Of a stretch of 64,000 nt of DNA, positions 51,831-64,000 are shown piece by piece. A program made the position numbers and the translations under genes. The notes beneath the pieces are model-generated. The model saw only the letters and a list, made by a program, of their open reading frames with translations, searched no databases and was not told the origin of the DNA. The stretch comes from Rhopalosiphum padi (Eukaryota; Arthropoda; Insecta; Hemiptera; Aphididae): contig NC_083597.1 in the NCBI RefSeq assembly GCF_020882245.1, forward strand, positions 27,816,652 to 27,880,651. The letters run 5' to 3'. Within the stretch, counting starts at the first letter, position 1. Every line of letters begins with the position of its first letter.

Positions 51831-54800
51831 ATAATATAATAAGTAATAATGAATAATGATACTATTCGTTTTTGAGACGACTTCTATAATAAAATAATAT
51901 GGAAACTACTTATACTATATTATTCCTATTCCTCGTCGTTGGTATTTTTTTTTATTTTCTATAAATAACATTTATGTTTTATTTTTGCAAAAAGTCTTAA
52001 AATATAATCATCACTAAATATAATAAATGTATTTACCAACTGAAAAATTAAATGTTGTAGCACCGTGGGAATGTTTATGAGGGACAACCATTTCAATTGT
52101 CACTAAATATTTGCCATAGATTCCGATGTAAATTAAAAGGGGGTTTTTACCCAAAATATGAACACAATAGTTATACAACATTGCAAAAAAAAAAAAAAAG
52201 GAAACACAATTTAACAAAATATATTTATATTTACCAACAATATATAATAATAATATATACCTACATTGTATATTGTATTATATAAATATTTTTTAACATA
52301 GTATAAAATAATAATACAGTGCAGTGTTATTTCATTCAGGTAGATGCACCCTATTATTTTAACACCGGAATACTCTTGTTCTTTTGAAATTTTTAACAAT
52401 GGGTCATATCTCTTACTGCCCTTTGTCTCACGTTTTCCGCCTCTTTATATTTTTACGGACATAGGTAGCCCATTGATATTTTCCCACCACCAACGCGTGT
52501 GATCCTATTCTTTATTTGTGTGTTTAACTACCAAAATTAACTCAACACAAAGTTGCAATGTCCTTTGATAAATCTTGCACAACAGTGAAAGTTTAAAATT
52601 ATAATAGGTAGTTGTCTTGACAGATATACGAGAAATTAAAATTAAAAACTCGTTGAAAACATTTTTTTTAAGGTGTCTGCCCATTAATTATTAGTATGAT
52701 TTAATTGGATTAAAATAGCATTTATACAATACCAATTTTTGAATAATTCTATTAAATCTAATGTTATTAACTTTGTATTGATACTAACGCTGCTTTGAAT
52801 TATTCAATATGTATGCATAACACATTGTATTAAATGATAAAATTATACTATGCATAATTCACTTATGACATACAAATTCAATTTGCACGTTGAACATGTC
52901 CGTTTTTATTTTTGTTTTTATTTTAACTAAAAAATAACCTAGCTTTATTGTAATTGTCATAATCTAATAAAAATAATAAATAAAACTTTTAAAAATATCA
53001 TAGGCAGATTGGTATTGTAGTATTATGTTTTGTTTTTATTAATTGTTTATCTACGTACATAGTGTATAGGTACTGTGAACTACAGTAATACAAATTATCC
53101 TATACAATTCCACAGAAAATACCTAAAATATATCACGTGCATACGTCGTAATAATTTATAAAATATGATTCTCGAGTAGGATTTTATATTTTTACTCGTT
53201 ACAGTTTGATTCAGATTACATTTCTATGTATTAAATGTTTCTTATTTCTATTTAATAACTTCATAATATATATACCTATTAATAGTAATTTAAACCTATT
53301 TAAGTCTATTGACTTAAAATTAACAACAATATTTACCGTATTTAATTTAATACCCACACTATACTATTAATACTTATAAAATATATTATAATTAATCATT
53401 ATTCACTATTTTCAATAATTATCGTCAATTAATCAATTAATTATCCAATATAAATATTAAACTATGTAACTACCTACATTATAATTATCATTCTTATACA
53501 TTTTAAAACAAAAAAATAATTGACAACTATATAAATGATTGTATTTTATTTTTTTTATCTATAATGTTACTATTAATATATTGTCTAAAATAAATCATTA
53601 TCCAAATTTATTTCATTGAATATTTTGAATATTCATGAATGAATTTACACCATAATACTAACGTGTTTTGGGAATTATCGAAGTCTATTCTTAGAAACTG
53701 GATACACATGATTTATTCCTAATATACTTATATACTTACGCCAACTCGGGGATATAAGACGACCCACTTACAGTGTAAATATTACATAGTGTAGTAAATA
53801 TTTGCACATGTTATTCACCATAACCTATCCTATTGACCGTTGTACATACATGATTTTCATTTGTATACATAGAAACCGTTTTAGTACATACAGCAATACT
53901 TATGCTAACATAACCCTTTCTAAACGTCAATGGTTATTATTATTACTATTCTCTTTTATCTTAATTTGTTACCTATATGCATATATTGTATGACGCACCA
54001 TGAAAAGGGTTACTGTTATTAAAAGAACCCATTTTCTTTACAAGGTACAGGTATAGGTGATATTTCTGTTGCGTTGAATTTTATGATTTAAAAAACAGTT
54101 CATTGTAAATTTAGCGAATAAATTCATGCTTATCTATAACAAATATTTCGAGAATAGTATATTATTGAAACAGTACGTCACATATACCTAATTTTTCAAG
54201 TGAGCTCTTTTAAGTTTTTTAATTTGTGTCAACATTTTTTTTTTTTTTTTTTACTTTAACTTACTTAATTGAACTGATTTGATTATAATTCATTAATCAT
54301 TATAATATAATTAATAACTGATAAATTAATTTAGTTCTTTTATTTTTTAGCAATTGTAATTTTAAAATATTTGAAATATATTTTATTTTGTGTGAAAATA
54401 AAATTAAATACTTGATAAATGGTATTTATTTTATTTTAGTTATCGACATACAAAGTTTTTATGGGTATATGATACAACCACATATTAGTATATTACACAC
54501 AGAAGAATTTTTCATTTTTTTGTAATGTTATAAAATAGTTTTCATGATTAAACAAAAATACAACTATTCAACTTTACCTAAAAATTAAATTTTATCCATC
54601 TGAAATAGGTACACCACGTAATTTATGTGTTGAAATAATTTTCGGAGCTATTACTTAGTACTGGTAAATTTATAGAATTATCGTATATTGATTAATATTC
54701 AATAAATTTGTGTAAATCAAAAATTCAAATTGTGATACTCGAAAAAATGTATACTTTTATCAAAACTTTATCAGCCATATGTTAGTAATAAATATTTGAT

Positions 54801-56389
54801 CAAGTTTAATAGTTTTCTGGTATAAGTATTATGTGTTCAGAGTGAAAAAAGTACTGTTTTTCACTGCATTTTACTGAGAGATGATATTTTTTTTTATTTA
54901 CATAGGTATAGTTAATATTGCATCTTTAGAGTAGATGAATAATGTAGATATATATTGATATCATAGTATTAATCTGGCACTAGCTAATACTTTTTATGGT
55001 GCTCAGTACTCACTCATCCACATGCTTATACAAATGTGTGTATAAATTAAACAGGTCATTTATTATTTAAAATATTCTCATAGTTAAGCATCGATGAACA
55101 TATATTATCCATTTCCAATGAATAACGTTGAGATTTAATGTTTAGAATTATCAGTTAAGCTTATTGTGTTGGGAAATTAAAATTTGTCATTAGAATAAAT
55201 CTTAATGATGAGAATATAATATCGCTTTTTTAAATACATTTTTTCGTGTATAACTTACTGTTCACCTAATGTTGGAAAACAATTTAAAATCACTATATTA
55301 TTTTTGCTGGGATAATTTGGAATAAACAAAGTACTGCAATACTGTGGTTGTTCAGTAGTATATATAATCAACATTTACTTAGAATCTCATTTCCGGAAGA
55401 ATGCTATCGTGAAAAGAAAACAGTTTCAACATCCGGGCAGTCAGGAAATTCGTAGTATAATTCGCTTGTCTGTCCATTTTTTTCGACGGGATAAGTAAAA
55501 CACTTTGTCGATCTATAATAAAATCCAAATCTTTAAAAAAAAAAAAAAATGGACAGCTTTTAATTCATGTAGAATTCGTTTATACATTTACAGAGTTTCT
55601 ATAAAAAAAATACATTTTAGAAAATGTATTAAATTTATATATTTTAATGGAAATTATATACATATAATATTTAACCTGAATTGTACATTATATATAAGCT
55701 TAATTATCGTCTATTGGTATTTAAACTAAATTAATAAATCTGTAAAAAAAATTGTTACCATTTTATAAAAAATACTATAACAGATTTATTCGTTTTTTAT
55801 ATTATATCAAATACCTACAGTAAACATATTAAATAATATACGTTATGGTTTTTTTTGTTATTATTGATCTTAAATTAACATCCGCAGCAGCGGCCATTAG
55901 TTTTAATATTAATTACAATTTTTGTTATTTTAGTTATGGTTTATCTATTTACTTAACTTAACATAAGCATATTATAGATTTTTCTTTGTATAACCATAGG
56001 TATATATAAACTATACTATACACAAATTAAAAATATAGAGGTAGACAAATAAACAAATAATACAAACTGAGCATGGTTCACATAAGATATAGAATTTATG
56101 TAATTAAACATAATTAATTTAATTTCAGTTTTAAAATGAGGTTATTTTGTTACTTTTTTCGGTAATTCGTGTTTTTTGAAGAAAAGTAGTAGAGTAGGAA
56201 TCCTACCATTATCGAAGCATTGATAAATACTAATCAGAGAACAGTCATATTTATATCTCAAAGTTAATTAAAACCATATATTTCATAATTAAATATTATT
56301 GATGCACTATTCATATTATTTTAATATAAATGTTTAACAGTTAAGCTATACAGTTATTTGTCATGATTTTTCTTTGAAAAATTATGTAA
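51831..56389. other. AT-rich non-coding DNA
   Basis: Slightly complex stretches at 52390-52530, 53690-53790 and 55380-55500 show no continuous frame or element ends. Long T runs lie near 54235-54253. Nothing supported. Confidence 0.55.
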
Positions 56390-56740
56390 CACGTTCGTTG
56401 GCCTTCATATAATGAGATACACTCGAAGAAATCCACAATTTTCATAAATCCGAGTATTTAGATATTTAACTTCGCACCCAAGTGAACTCGCCCGAATAAC
56501 AATCGAAGTATGAACTTTGCTTTGAATTTATACTGTGCTATGGTTATTGCGGGTAAAAAACTTTCGACAGCATTTTTCTCTTACTTTAAAGATAACCAAC
56601 ATAAAAAAAAAATAATGCGATTTCAAAATCCTTTGAGAAACAAATATGGGGGTTGTGGAAGACAATGGATTTCATTCTGATTCCTGAAAACACTCGAACC
56701 GGAACAAACGTGGTCAATTTGGCTTAGAAAGCTAAGATCA
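56390..56740. other. Complex block open on both strands
   Basis: About 40 codons are open on the plus strand ending at the TAG near 56727 (pieces KQIWGLWKTMDFILIPEN) and about 40 on the minus strand over the same DNA (HVCSGSSVFRNQNEIHCLPQ). Neither has splice signals I trust. It could be a broken exon or a repeat; the strand is undecided. Confidence 0.2.
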
Positions 56741-57216
56741 ACTTTTCATAGTTAACAAAAAAAATTATGTTTTGTTCGTTGTAAGTGTGTTTGACAGATA
56801 TTCTTCGGACAATTTGAAATAAGTAATTTAAGTTGTCTGGTGGGTCAAACATTCACGGTATTTTTGTAAATACATATTTTAGTTTTTATTTTTTTTTTTT
56901 TTCATTCGAATTATAAACGAACTTATAATAATTTTACAATTTATTAGGTTATTTGTAATTAAATTAATATACTGAGTTTTTTGAATGGTATATATATATG
57001 TGTTAAACCAAAATAAATACAATATAATATACAGATATAGTCTAGATATTTGAATATTTAGTTCAACTATAATACATTGAACTTAATTACCTGTAGTTTC
57101 ATAAATGTACAAGATATAATAACTACCTAGCTCAAAACTAAACTCTCAGCTTATAATTCGCTTTACAGGAATATTCAAACGGTTGCATAAATTAATTTCA
57201 AAACATTAGACATATT

Positions 57217-57534
57217 TTACTCCATGTATTTCTGGGGTCCTTCGCCAGTACATTCTATGTCTGACATTATGGGGTCCACACATATCCTCCGCTCAATTCC
57301 CGTAATCTTATCATCTTCAAACACCAAGGAATAAGGAACCGTTTTTCATTCCAACCATTGTAGGAGCTGAAAGGATAAGTTTCGTGTTTGGTGGCGCGAG
57401 AAAGGAAAATAAATTTACTCACTACCCCAAGCATATGGCATATCCCTTTTCAGATGCTGTACATGTGGTAATGGAGCGGTAGCTATGAAGGTGTGTGAGA
57501 AAAGCAGCAATTTAATAAATAGTGCTGATAACAT
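57217..57534 (-). CDS. Candidate small secreted protein gene, two exons, unrecognised
   Basis: The minus-strand ATG at 57534-57532, with an in-frame TAA seven codons upstream, starts MLSALFIKLLLFSHTFIATA: a Lys followed by a hydrophobic core and a small-residue site, a textbook signal peptide. PLPHVQHLKRDMPYAW follows, with a dibasic KR that could be a processing site. A perfect donor, GTGAGTAA, lies at 57422 and an acceptor, TTATCCTTTCAG, ends at 57367, giving a 56-base intron. Spliced so, the frame gives 53 residues. In exon 2 another frame is open for 42 codons (57345-57217) and reads as convincing protein: VPYSLVFEDDKITGIERR, then ICVDPIMSDIEC with two Cys, to TAA. A weaker acceptor at 57315 would join exon 1 to this frame in phase. 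So the gene may use that acceptor, or the locus may carry a one-base frameshift. No family recognised. Confidence 0.38.
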
Positions 57535-59481
57535 CACGGTCCAAAACTGCGTTTATCAGTGGGAAATACGGGTCCTGTATACTTTCATGACCGGTTTCTC
57601 AACTAAAAGTCCAATCTGTATATTATGTAGATGATCACAGTAGATAGTTAATATTACTGTTAAAATCGAATTTAAAATGTTCTATGTAGCCTGTATACTT
57701 GGGAAACACTTAACATAATAAACATTTAATATTGAGAAAAGTTTATTCGCGGAACAAAATAATGTATTTGTTCTGAAGTAAGTAAATAGTAGGCTTACGT
57801 TCATACAAAAAAAACTTTTTAAAATAAAATTTAATTGGCTATTGTTATTGAATAGTATATGTATATTGTATATACTATAATACATATATAAATTCGGTCA
57901 ACGAATGTAAATAAGCAAAATGTTAAGAAATCATTATAGATCTGTAGAATTTTTAAAGAAATATTTGAGATTTATTTTTAACACTGTAGTGTGGATTTCC
58001 ACGATAATTATCAATCTTTCAAGAGTTGATTCAAACATAGTTCTTAAACATGATGATAATTTTTCAATTTACATTCACGACGTTTTCCTTTTTTGTTTTA
58101 CATTTACCGTTAACACGGTCCCCAGGGAGGGGATTTTCGCATAACAGATCTACGTGTTTTGCATCTGTGACCGAATTCGTCTATACTATTTTTTCACGAA
58201 TGTAAAAACAACGCAAGTTAAGATTTATTCCGAAATCAAACATTTTGAAATCAAAATAAATTTATATTCACCACAAATGGCCCTAAAACAGTATTATGTA
58301 CGGATACCATTTTTATGTTTAATAATAATAAAAAAAAAATATTGTTAGAACTTCAGCTAAGTGCTTTTTTTTCAATTTACACAGCCGTTTTTTAATAGTA
58401 TAAAACTGCGAGTATAATTTAAGTTTATACTTTTTATCATTTTATTTATTTAATCCCACGAGTGATTGTACATTTTGTGTAAAAATGTGAAGATGATAAT
58501 AATTATACCTTGATAATTATATTATAACCTATTTTATGAGTAACCATTTATTTAGGTATAAATATTAATAAATAATAAAACATTGTACTTATTCTAAACA
58601 TATTTATATTTTAAATCATTTAAATGTTAATCCATATTTTATATACGTCGCATAACAAATAAAATAATCCTTTTTCCAATTTGTATTTAATAAAATACAC
58701 TGTAGCACAATAATAATTGTATGTGTTGTATAAAATATTAAAATGTATAATAAGTATTTTAAATATTTTATTTTATTATAGTACAATGTATATTACGCAT
58801 GGATTTATGTTGATAATTCAAATATACCTAATTCTGTATTGCAGATATTATTCAAAGCTTTTGAATAGGTACTACTTTTGGGATTCCGGAAAATCAATAA
58901 GTTTACTATATTGAAATATAAAAAAAAATGCATTTTTTATTGTATTCTACACGGTGCACCAAAGTTCGAATATTTTACGAGAGACTATATCTGTCAACTT
59001 GAGTTTTTTTTCTCCTCATAAATATATATTTATGCGTTTAATATATACAATATACATGTAATGTATGTGTTTAATTTTAATGAAATAATTTGCTATGAAT
59101 TATAATTTATGTAGTGCTTTATTACTGTGTATCGAATAATGTATATAAATATTGCATCAATATTAGTGAATGATTAAAATTACTAAATTGAGCTATAATA
59201 TTAATTTTCAGAAAACTAAAGTATGCGGTGTATTTTACGATATAAAGATATTTATTTATGACTTTTCTTGAATATTTAAAATGTTTTGAAAACTTTTTGA
59301 TTCCGCTTGTAAGAACCACAAAAAAAAACATATTGCTAAAGTACAGCAGGTTTTTTGTGAGCTCCCGCTCGTTTCAACTAGATGTGTATTGTGTATATAC
59401 ATATTTTTCTATGCTATCCACCGGTAAAGGTTTAATATTTTAAAAGAAGGAAAAGTTAAAGAATTTTACCCCGCAAAATAA
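57535..59481. other. AT-rich DNA with minor frames
   Basis: A true-ATG frame at 57920-58144 (74 codons, MLRNHYRSVEFLKKYLRF at its start) and one at 58154-58348 without ATG are unrecognised and AT-biased. The short block 58090-58180 is GC-richer. No splice pairs or elements were seen. Confidence 0.45.
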
Positions 59482-59589
59482 ATGTATTATTACGATGATG
59501 TTTATGGTCAGTGTGCATTATATGTGGTGGTGTCAGATGCTGTTGATGGAGCTCGGATGTGGTTGATAGCCTATATGAATTTTAATTAA
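59482..59589 (+). CDS. Small open frame, 35 codons, unrecognised
   Basis: ATG at 59482 directly after an in-frame TAA; the frame reads MYYYDDVYGQCALYVVV, then a polar stretch and WLIAYMNFN to TAA. The block is clearly GC-richer than both sides, and AATAAA occurs about 20 bases downstream. The minus strand is also open, rich in His and Thr. It could be a small peptide gene or the end of a non-coding RNA; short frames like this also arise by chance. Confidence 0.12.
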   Translation: MYYYDDVYGQCALYVVVSDAVDGARMWLIAYMNFN

Positions 59590-62500
59590 AAACATATTAA
59601 TAAAACCACAATTTTTTTTTTATGTAAATTTAAAACATTTTAAAATTATCACATCAATTCAATATGTTCACTTGATATATTGATGGATAAAAGTTTCGTG
59701 TTAAAAATTATTTTTATATAGAAACATTATTAAAAACGATAATTAATTTCTAATGTTTCCCTGATAGTGTATTTAAATTGCTTTGCTCTTGCAGGTTATT
59801 AATTGTATTAATTAACATAACCCTAAAATTGAAGTACTATTGACCTGTAATACACATTATAACTGTAGTACTAGCACACTCTTTGTATAACTTAAATTAT
59901 TTGAACTTAAAATTTTAAATTTAATTTATAACCAAGATTTTTTACTTTAATCAAAATAACGTAGAATAAAAAAATAATTTTATTATGTTTTGTTTAATAA
60001 GTAGCACACCTTCAATATGACTTGAATTTGTTTTTGAATTGGCTTGTTATATAACGTGTAATAGAAGAGTTTTAACTTAAAGTTGAAAAATTGTATACAT
60101 TTTATTGAATTTGTACTTCCTGTGTTATTCAGCGTTCAAAGTTAATCTGAAACTTTATTTAATAAATGTATAATACATATGTATTGTATCATTAGTACAT
60201 ATCGATAATAAACATAAGTAATATTTATTTATTAGGATTATTATTACTATAATTTTTTTTTTTTAAGAATCAAATTAAAGAATTTATTTTTATACATTTT
60301 AACATACCAAACAATAATATGATATAAAAATCAATTTCAGTTTTTGATTTTTAAATATTTATAATTTTCAATACTAAAATATATTATTTTTCCCAAGTGC
60401 TAATTGCAAATGATATGAAATTTATTTAAAATATTTTTGAACGTATAGTGATTGATCACTTTAAAATTATAATAGATACCCCTAGCTGAGCATTAATACA
60501 CCAAATCAAGTAGTCATAAGCTCAGTGTTCAAAGTTTACAATATACTTAGATATATAAAGACATATTATACTCTCCCTCGAGTGTCATTTATAAAAGTAA
60601 AAATTTAAATAATATATAAATATGATTAATAATGAAAACAAAATATGAAAATTATACAGGGATAAGAATTTGGACACAAGTACTCATCATACGCTTATCT
60701 TGTCGTATTCCAGTATTGTAAAACTATTTTATATTTAATATTAAAGATAAATCATTGCATTTGAGAACAATTTTGAGTTTATTTACTGTATTTTATTACG
60801 GTATTTATTGAACGTTTTTAAAACCTCAAGTGCTCATAAAAATTATTTATAACTAAAGATTATTAACATGTTTTAAATATGATATAATTAATTTTGTACA
60901 CCGATTTAATATCTTGGGATGCAAAATTAATCAATATCACAAAAGAAATAGGTGTAGAAAAATATTTATTTTACAAATTATATCATTTATTTATACATTT
61001 CACCGTATTGAAACTCTGAACATTTAATGTTAAATTGACAGAGATTCATTTTGTAAGATTTTTCAGCATATTTTAAACGATTTAAAGTTTTTATTCATCG
61101 ACATTTTTGGTATAGATTTAGTACCTATAAAATCGAAAAATAAAATTATGTATTTATACTGTTATTATATTATTCGTTCTACACAAAAAAAGTAAAAATT
61201 GAATATATCTTATATCATACAACTATGATGTACTTATTTTAATATGATTATATATTTTTATGTAAGCCTGGGATTGTTTTCACTAGAAATATTTTAAAAG
61301 GTACGTGAAAATAATTTCATATTGTTATAAATTTAATTAGTACAATATATTATAATAATTGTTATTTCATTTACCATAAGATCTATTACTCTGTAAAAAA
61401 ATATATTTATATATATATTTAAATCACTAAGTATACAATTATTAAAAGTCATGGTATTTATTTAAGCATTTAAGTATTAACATTAAAATACGTTTCGTGA
61501 ATACATAATATTGTTTATTTCTATTATTAGCTACTAGCAAACTTGTTTTAAGTCACACAAATATTAAAAGCTTTGGATTACAGCTACTCAAATCTATTTG
61601 AATGGAAACTTCTTAAATGTTTCTTTCAAAATTAATATTTAGAAAATTTGTTAGTTAAAACACGGAACTTTTTAAATTAATTAAATTTTTATTAGTAGTA
61701 TAGATTACTTAACACTGTATTTTTAGTCAACTTAATAACAACTATGTTTATTAAATTTTATATCATTTAAATTTTTATATTTTATATATCATACATATTT
61801 TTATAACTATGCAAGTAATTGTTGATATCCATAAAGTATGTTTTTAATGTTATAATCTTATTTGCCTAACTTTTTTAAAAATAAATTTAAAAGTAGTGTA
61901 TAAGTTAATGACAACTAAATTATAGAAAATAGTTAATTTCTATAATATACCTATATATTTGTATTATTCATGTCGTGAGGAAATAATATAACAGTCTCGA
62001 ATTTCGATGAGTTTATTAACAAATAAACTTATGAACAAAACTGTAATTTTATAAATTTGACATAGGTAGTCTTTCAGTTTTCCAAGCAGATCATTCGATA
62101 AGCGAATCACATTCATTCATGCGGTACTGAACATGACAAGCATCGAGAACAATTTTTATGAAAACCATAAGATACATGTTCGTAATAATATTGTAACACA
62201 CCACTTGTGTGATTTTATTAATTTGACTGGAATATTGATATGAGATAAATCTATAACATTCTTACATTATACTTAAAAATGGTAACATATTCGAATCGAT
62301 AAAACATAAAATTTAAGGTTTAATGGAAATATATATTTCAATTGCAAATTTGACACGTATATTAATGATGAATAATTTAAATTAATTCAGTATCTATTAT
62401 TAAATGAAACGTAAAACTTTACAATTTAGTACTATTAAATATATATATATCATTTTCAATAAATATATAACTTCTAAGCAATAATGCATACTTATAGACT

Positions 62501-62593
62501 TGTTAGTTTTTTCAACAAAACTTTGTCTTTTTTTGTAAATGAATTTAATTATTTGTCACGAGCAACTTATGATATTAAAAAAAATATATAAAT
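59590..62593. other. AT-rich non-coding DNA
   Basis: No frame, splice pair, RNA gene or element end was supported over about 3 kb. Confidence 0.6.
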
Positions 62594-62772
62594 ATGTCTG
62601 TATTGACAAACATAGATGAAAATTATTATTTTTTACTTTTTTATTTTGACAAACGACGATCTTTTATACAAAATAATAGTATTACAATTACAATAGAAAG
62701 TTGTAATAGGCGTTTTATTGATGAGTGGGGCGTGAATACTTATAATTTAGTTTCATTTGAAAATAAATATAG
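62594..62772 (+). CDS. Candidate exon with ATG and donor, unrecognised
   Basis: ATG at 62594 begins MSVLTNIDENYYFLLFYF, then DKRRSFIQNN, a Thr/Ile stretch, and CNRRFIDEWGVNTYNLV. The frame would stop at TAA 62774-62776, but a donor-like AG/GTAATG (62771-62778) lies exactly there, so the frame may leave through a splice in phase 2. The composition is more varied than the chance frames nearby. No downstream exon joins it without a stop, so it may be an independent small frame, or the first exon of the candidate gene that follows. Confidence 0.18.
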
Positions 62773-62938
62773 GTAATGTTAGAGAGAAAAAAATCAGTGA
62801 TAAATGATAATTATAGTGATTGAAAACTAATTTAAAAGTTATAGAAGTGTTGTAATATAATTTATAACCTATTTGATAAGTTTTAGATAGTATGATGGTT
62901 AGTTTAGAGAATTAAATTCCTAGGCCATTATCATTTTA

Positions 62939-63180
62939 ATGTTCTTGCGGAGGAAAGGGGTTCTGGGTTATATTGAGAGGATTAGAATGTTTGTAAAGAT
63001 GGACATGGAAAATGTTGTATTCAGTGCAATATCTATGATGTAAGCTGGAATATGTGATTCTGTGAATTGTGAAAATGTGTAGAAGAGCAAGGAGGACTTG
63101 ACGATTATTATTTATTGGTGCCCTAGCTGCCACTTGTAGGTAGTAATCTTAGAAATGGTATACTATTGGAGTATATTATG
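62939..63180 (+). CDS. Possible 5' exons of the right-edge gene
   Basis: An ATG at 62939 opens MFLRRKGVLGYIERIRMF, then VKMDMENVVFSAISM, and leaves at a donor GTAAGC at 63040 in phase 2. A 28-base stretch at 63153-63180, after the acceptor-like AATCTTAG and before the GTATAA donor, continues in phase (NGILLEYIM) and ends in phase 0, which is the phase required by the exon at 63449. The minus strand is also open over 63133-62936. The micro-exon is chosen with much freedom, so this is a hypothesis rather than a call. Confidence 0.15.
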
Positions 63181-63448
63181 GTATAATCTGAAGTATTGTG
63201 ATATTATGTTGTTGAGGGTGGTCGTGAAAAGAAATAATAGTTGGCTAATAAAAGGTTTTAATTAATTTAGAAAATTGGTTAGCAGCAAGTTTAATAAGCT
63301 TATATAAACTTAATTGGTAAATTCGCATGGCGTTTCTTGATATGATTTACGTTGATATATTATTATATTATGATAAGCGGTATTTGTTTTGTAGTATTGT
63401 ATCACTGTTGAAGATTTTATATGTTTTTATACTTTTTTCTTTTTTTAG

Positions 63449-63871
63449 CATCCCTTAAAGACAGATTTTGCAGGTGAACAAGAAGATTTTGAATATGTCA
63501 ATGAGGAGTGTTGTGAGCTGTATTGGACACATTTTGGAAGGTATATGAGCAGTAAAATTTGGAGTATCCTTAATCTTGACAGTGAGTGCACTGAATGAGA
63601 TCTCGTGAGTCGTTGTTTGTAGGATTCTTCACTTTTGACTTTCGTTGTTATTGTTAAGACTAAAAATGTTGTTGATTTAATTTCAACTAGTTCTAAGTCA
63701 ACAAAAAACAAAACAAAAAAAAACACAAATATTTTGAGGTTTTACGTATTTATATTTGTGACGTTTTAAGCAGAGTAGCCGATTACTTTTATAACTGTTT
63801 TGATTTTAGGTGTGGTAAAAGTCGGCTTGATAGCATTGGAATTCTGGATAGATAATCTTTTAGGAATTTAG
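63449..63871 (+). CDS. Candidate 3' exons of an unrecognised gene
   Basis: A strong acceptor (long T run, TTTTTTTAG, ending 63448) is followed by an open frame HPLKTDFAGEQEDFEYV, NEECCELYWTHFGRYM, SSKIWSILNLD to a consensus donor GTGAGT at 63582. After an intron of 228 bases and another good acceptor (GTTTTGATTTTAG, ending 63809) the frame continues in phase, VVKVGLIALEFWIDNLLGI, to TAG at 63869-63871. Together these give 64 sense codons with a mix of acidic, aromatic and Cys residues and an amphipathic end. Two acceptors, a donor and phase agreement support it. Against it, the minus strand is open over 63726-63445 and no family is recognised. The true last exon might extend past 64000 by another splice. 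Confidence 0.33.
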
Positions 63872-64000
63872 GTAATTAATTATTATATTAATATTATAGA
63901 ATATATTTGAATGTTATAAGATATGTACCTATACTTAAATATAATAAGTTTTCTTTGACATATTTGCACTTGTCTAAATTTAAAACCCAGCAAGAATGTT
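63872..64000. other. AT-rich edge of the window
   Basis: If the TAG at 63869 is the true stop this would be 3' untranslated sequence, but no AATAAA is seen before the end. Confidence 0.4.

Noticed and set aside
52014..52399. Overlapping frames on both strands
   Set aside because: AT-biased residues, A and T homopolymers inside and no splice signals; chance.
63481..63560. CIGHILEG reading on the plus strand, resembling the GHI-R motif at the C-terminal side of LINE reverse transcriptases
   Set aside because: Only one short motif with a stop soon after; the exon-like frame in the other phase fits the splice signals better.
1..64000. Search by eye for well-known insect microRNAs, tRNAs, rRNA and CRISPR-like arrays
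   Set aside because: No seed-plus-body match to the common insect microRNAs that I know, no cloverleaf and no regularly spaced repeats. A covariance-model scan would be needed to exclude them formally.

Overview
This is AT-rich eukaryotic DNA, roughly three quarters A+T by eye, with no operons, ribosome-binding sites or long open frames. The composition, the many short words of the type taggtacct (for example near 17195 and 25785), a jockey-like non-LTR retrotransposon relic, a hAT-type miniature element and introns that could be as short as 56 bases suggest an insect. I lean to a hemipteran of the aphid type. The species is an inference; the eukaryotic nature is clear.

Nearly all of the window is intergenic or intronic AT-rich sequence rich in AT, ATT and homopolymer runs. 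Against it stand islands of higher GC and higher complexity: 2090-2620, 4440-4720, 5560-5880, 9235-10040, 13480-13680, 23040-23680, 33840-34330, 34800-35540, 36830-37500, 43400-44280, 51100-51810, 56390-56740, 57217-57640 and 62940-63870. Three of them carry promoter-like sets of sites: 9795-9870 (CCAAT, initiator), 23185-23257 (CCAAT, E2F-type site, TATA variant) and 37168-37341 (palindrome, TATA box, ATG). Several carry short frames with signal-peptide-like starts (9235, 43557, 57534 on the minus strand). No protein was recognised with certainty except the reverse transcriptase relic.

The best supported features are mobile-element remains: a 216-bp hAT-like miniature element with a perfect 8-bp target duplication (7382-7613), a degenerate jockey-like reverse transcriptase fragment on the minus strand (8150-8480), and a foldback element of about 700 bp with long diverged arms (28341-29044). 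The best host-gene candidates are a small secreted-protein gene on the minus strand (57217-57534), a last-exon candidate on the minus strand (19150-19338), and a multi-exon candidate at the right edge on the plus strand (62939-63871). All three are unrecognised and rest on frame and splice-signal reading alone. Because they sit on different strands and far apart, nothing shows that they work together. I found no rRNA, tRNA, recognisable microRNA or CRISPR array.
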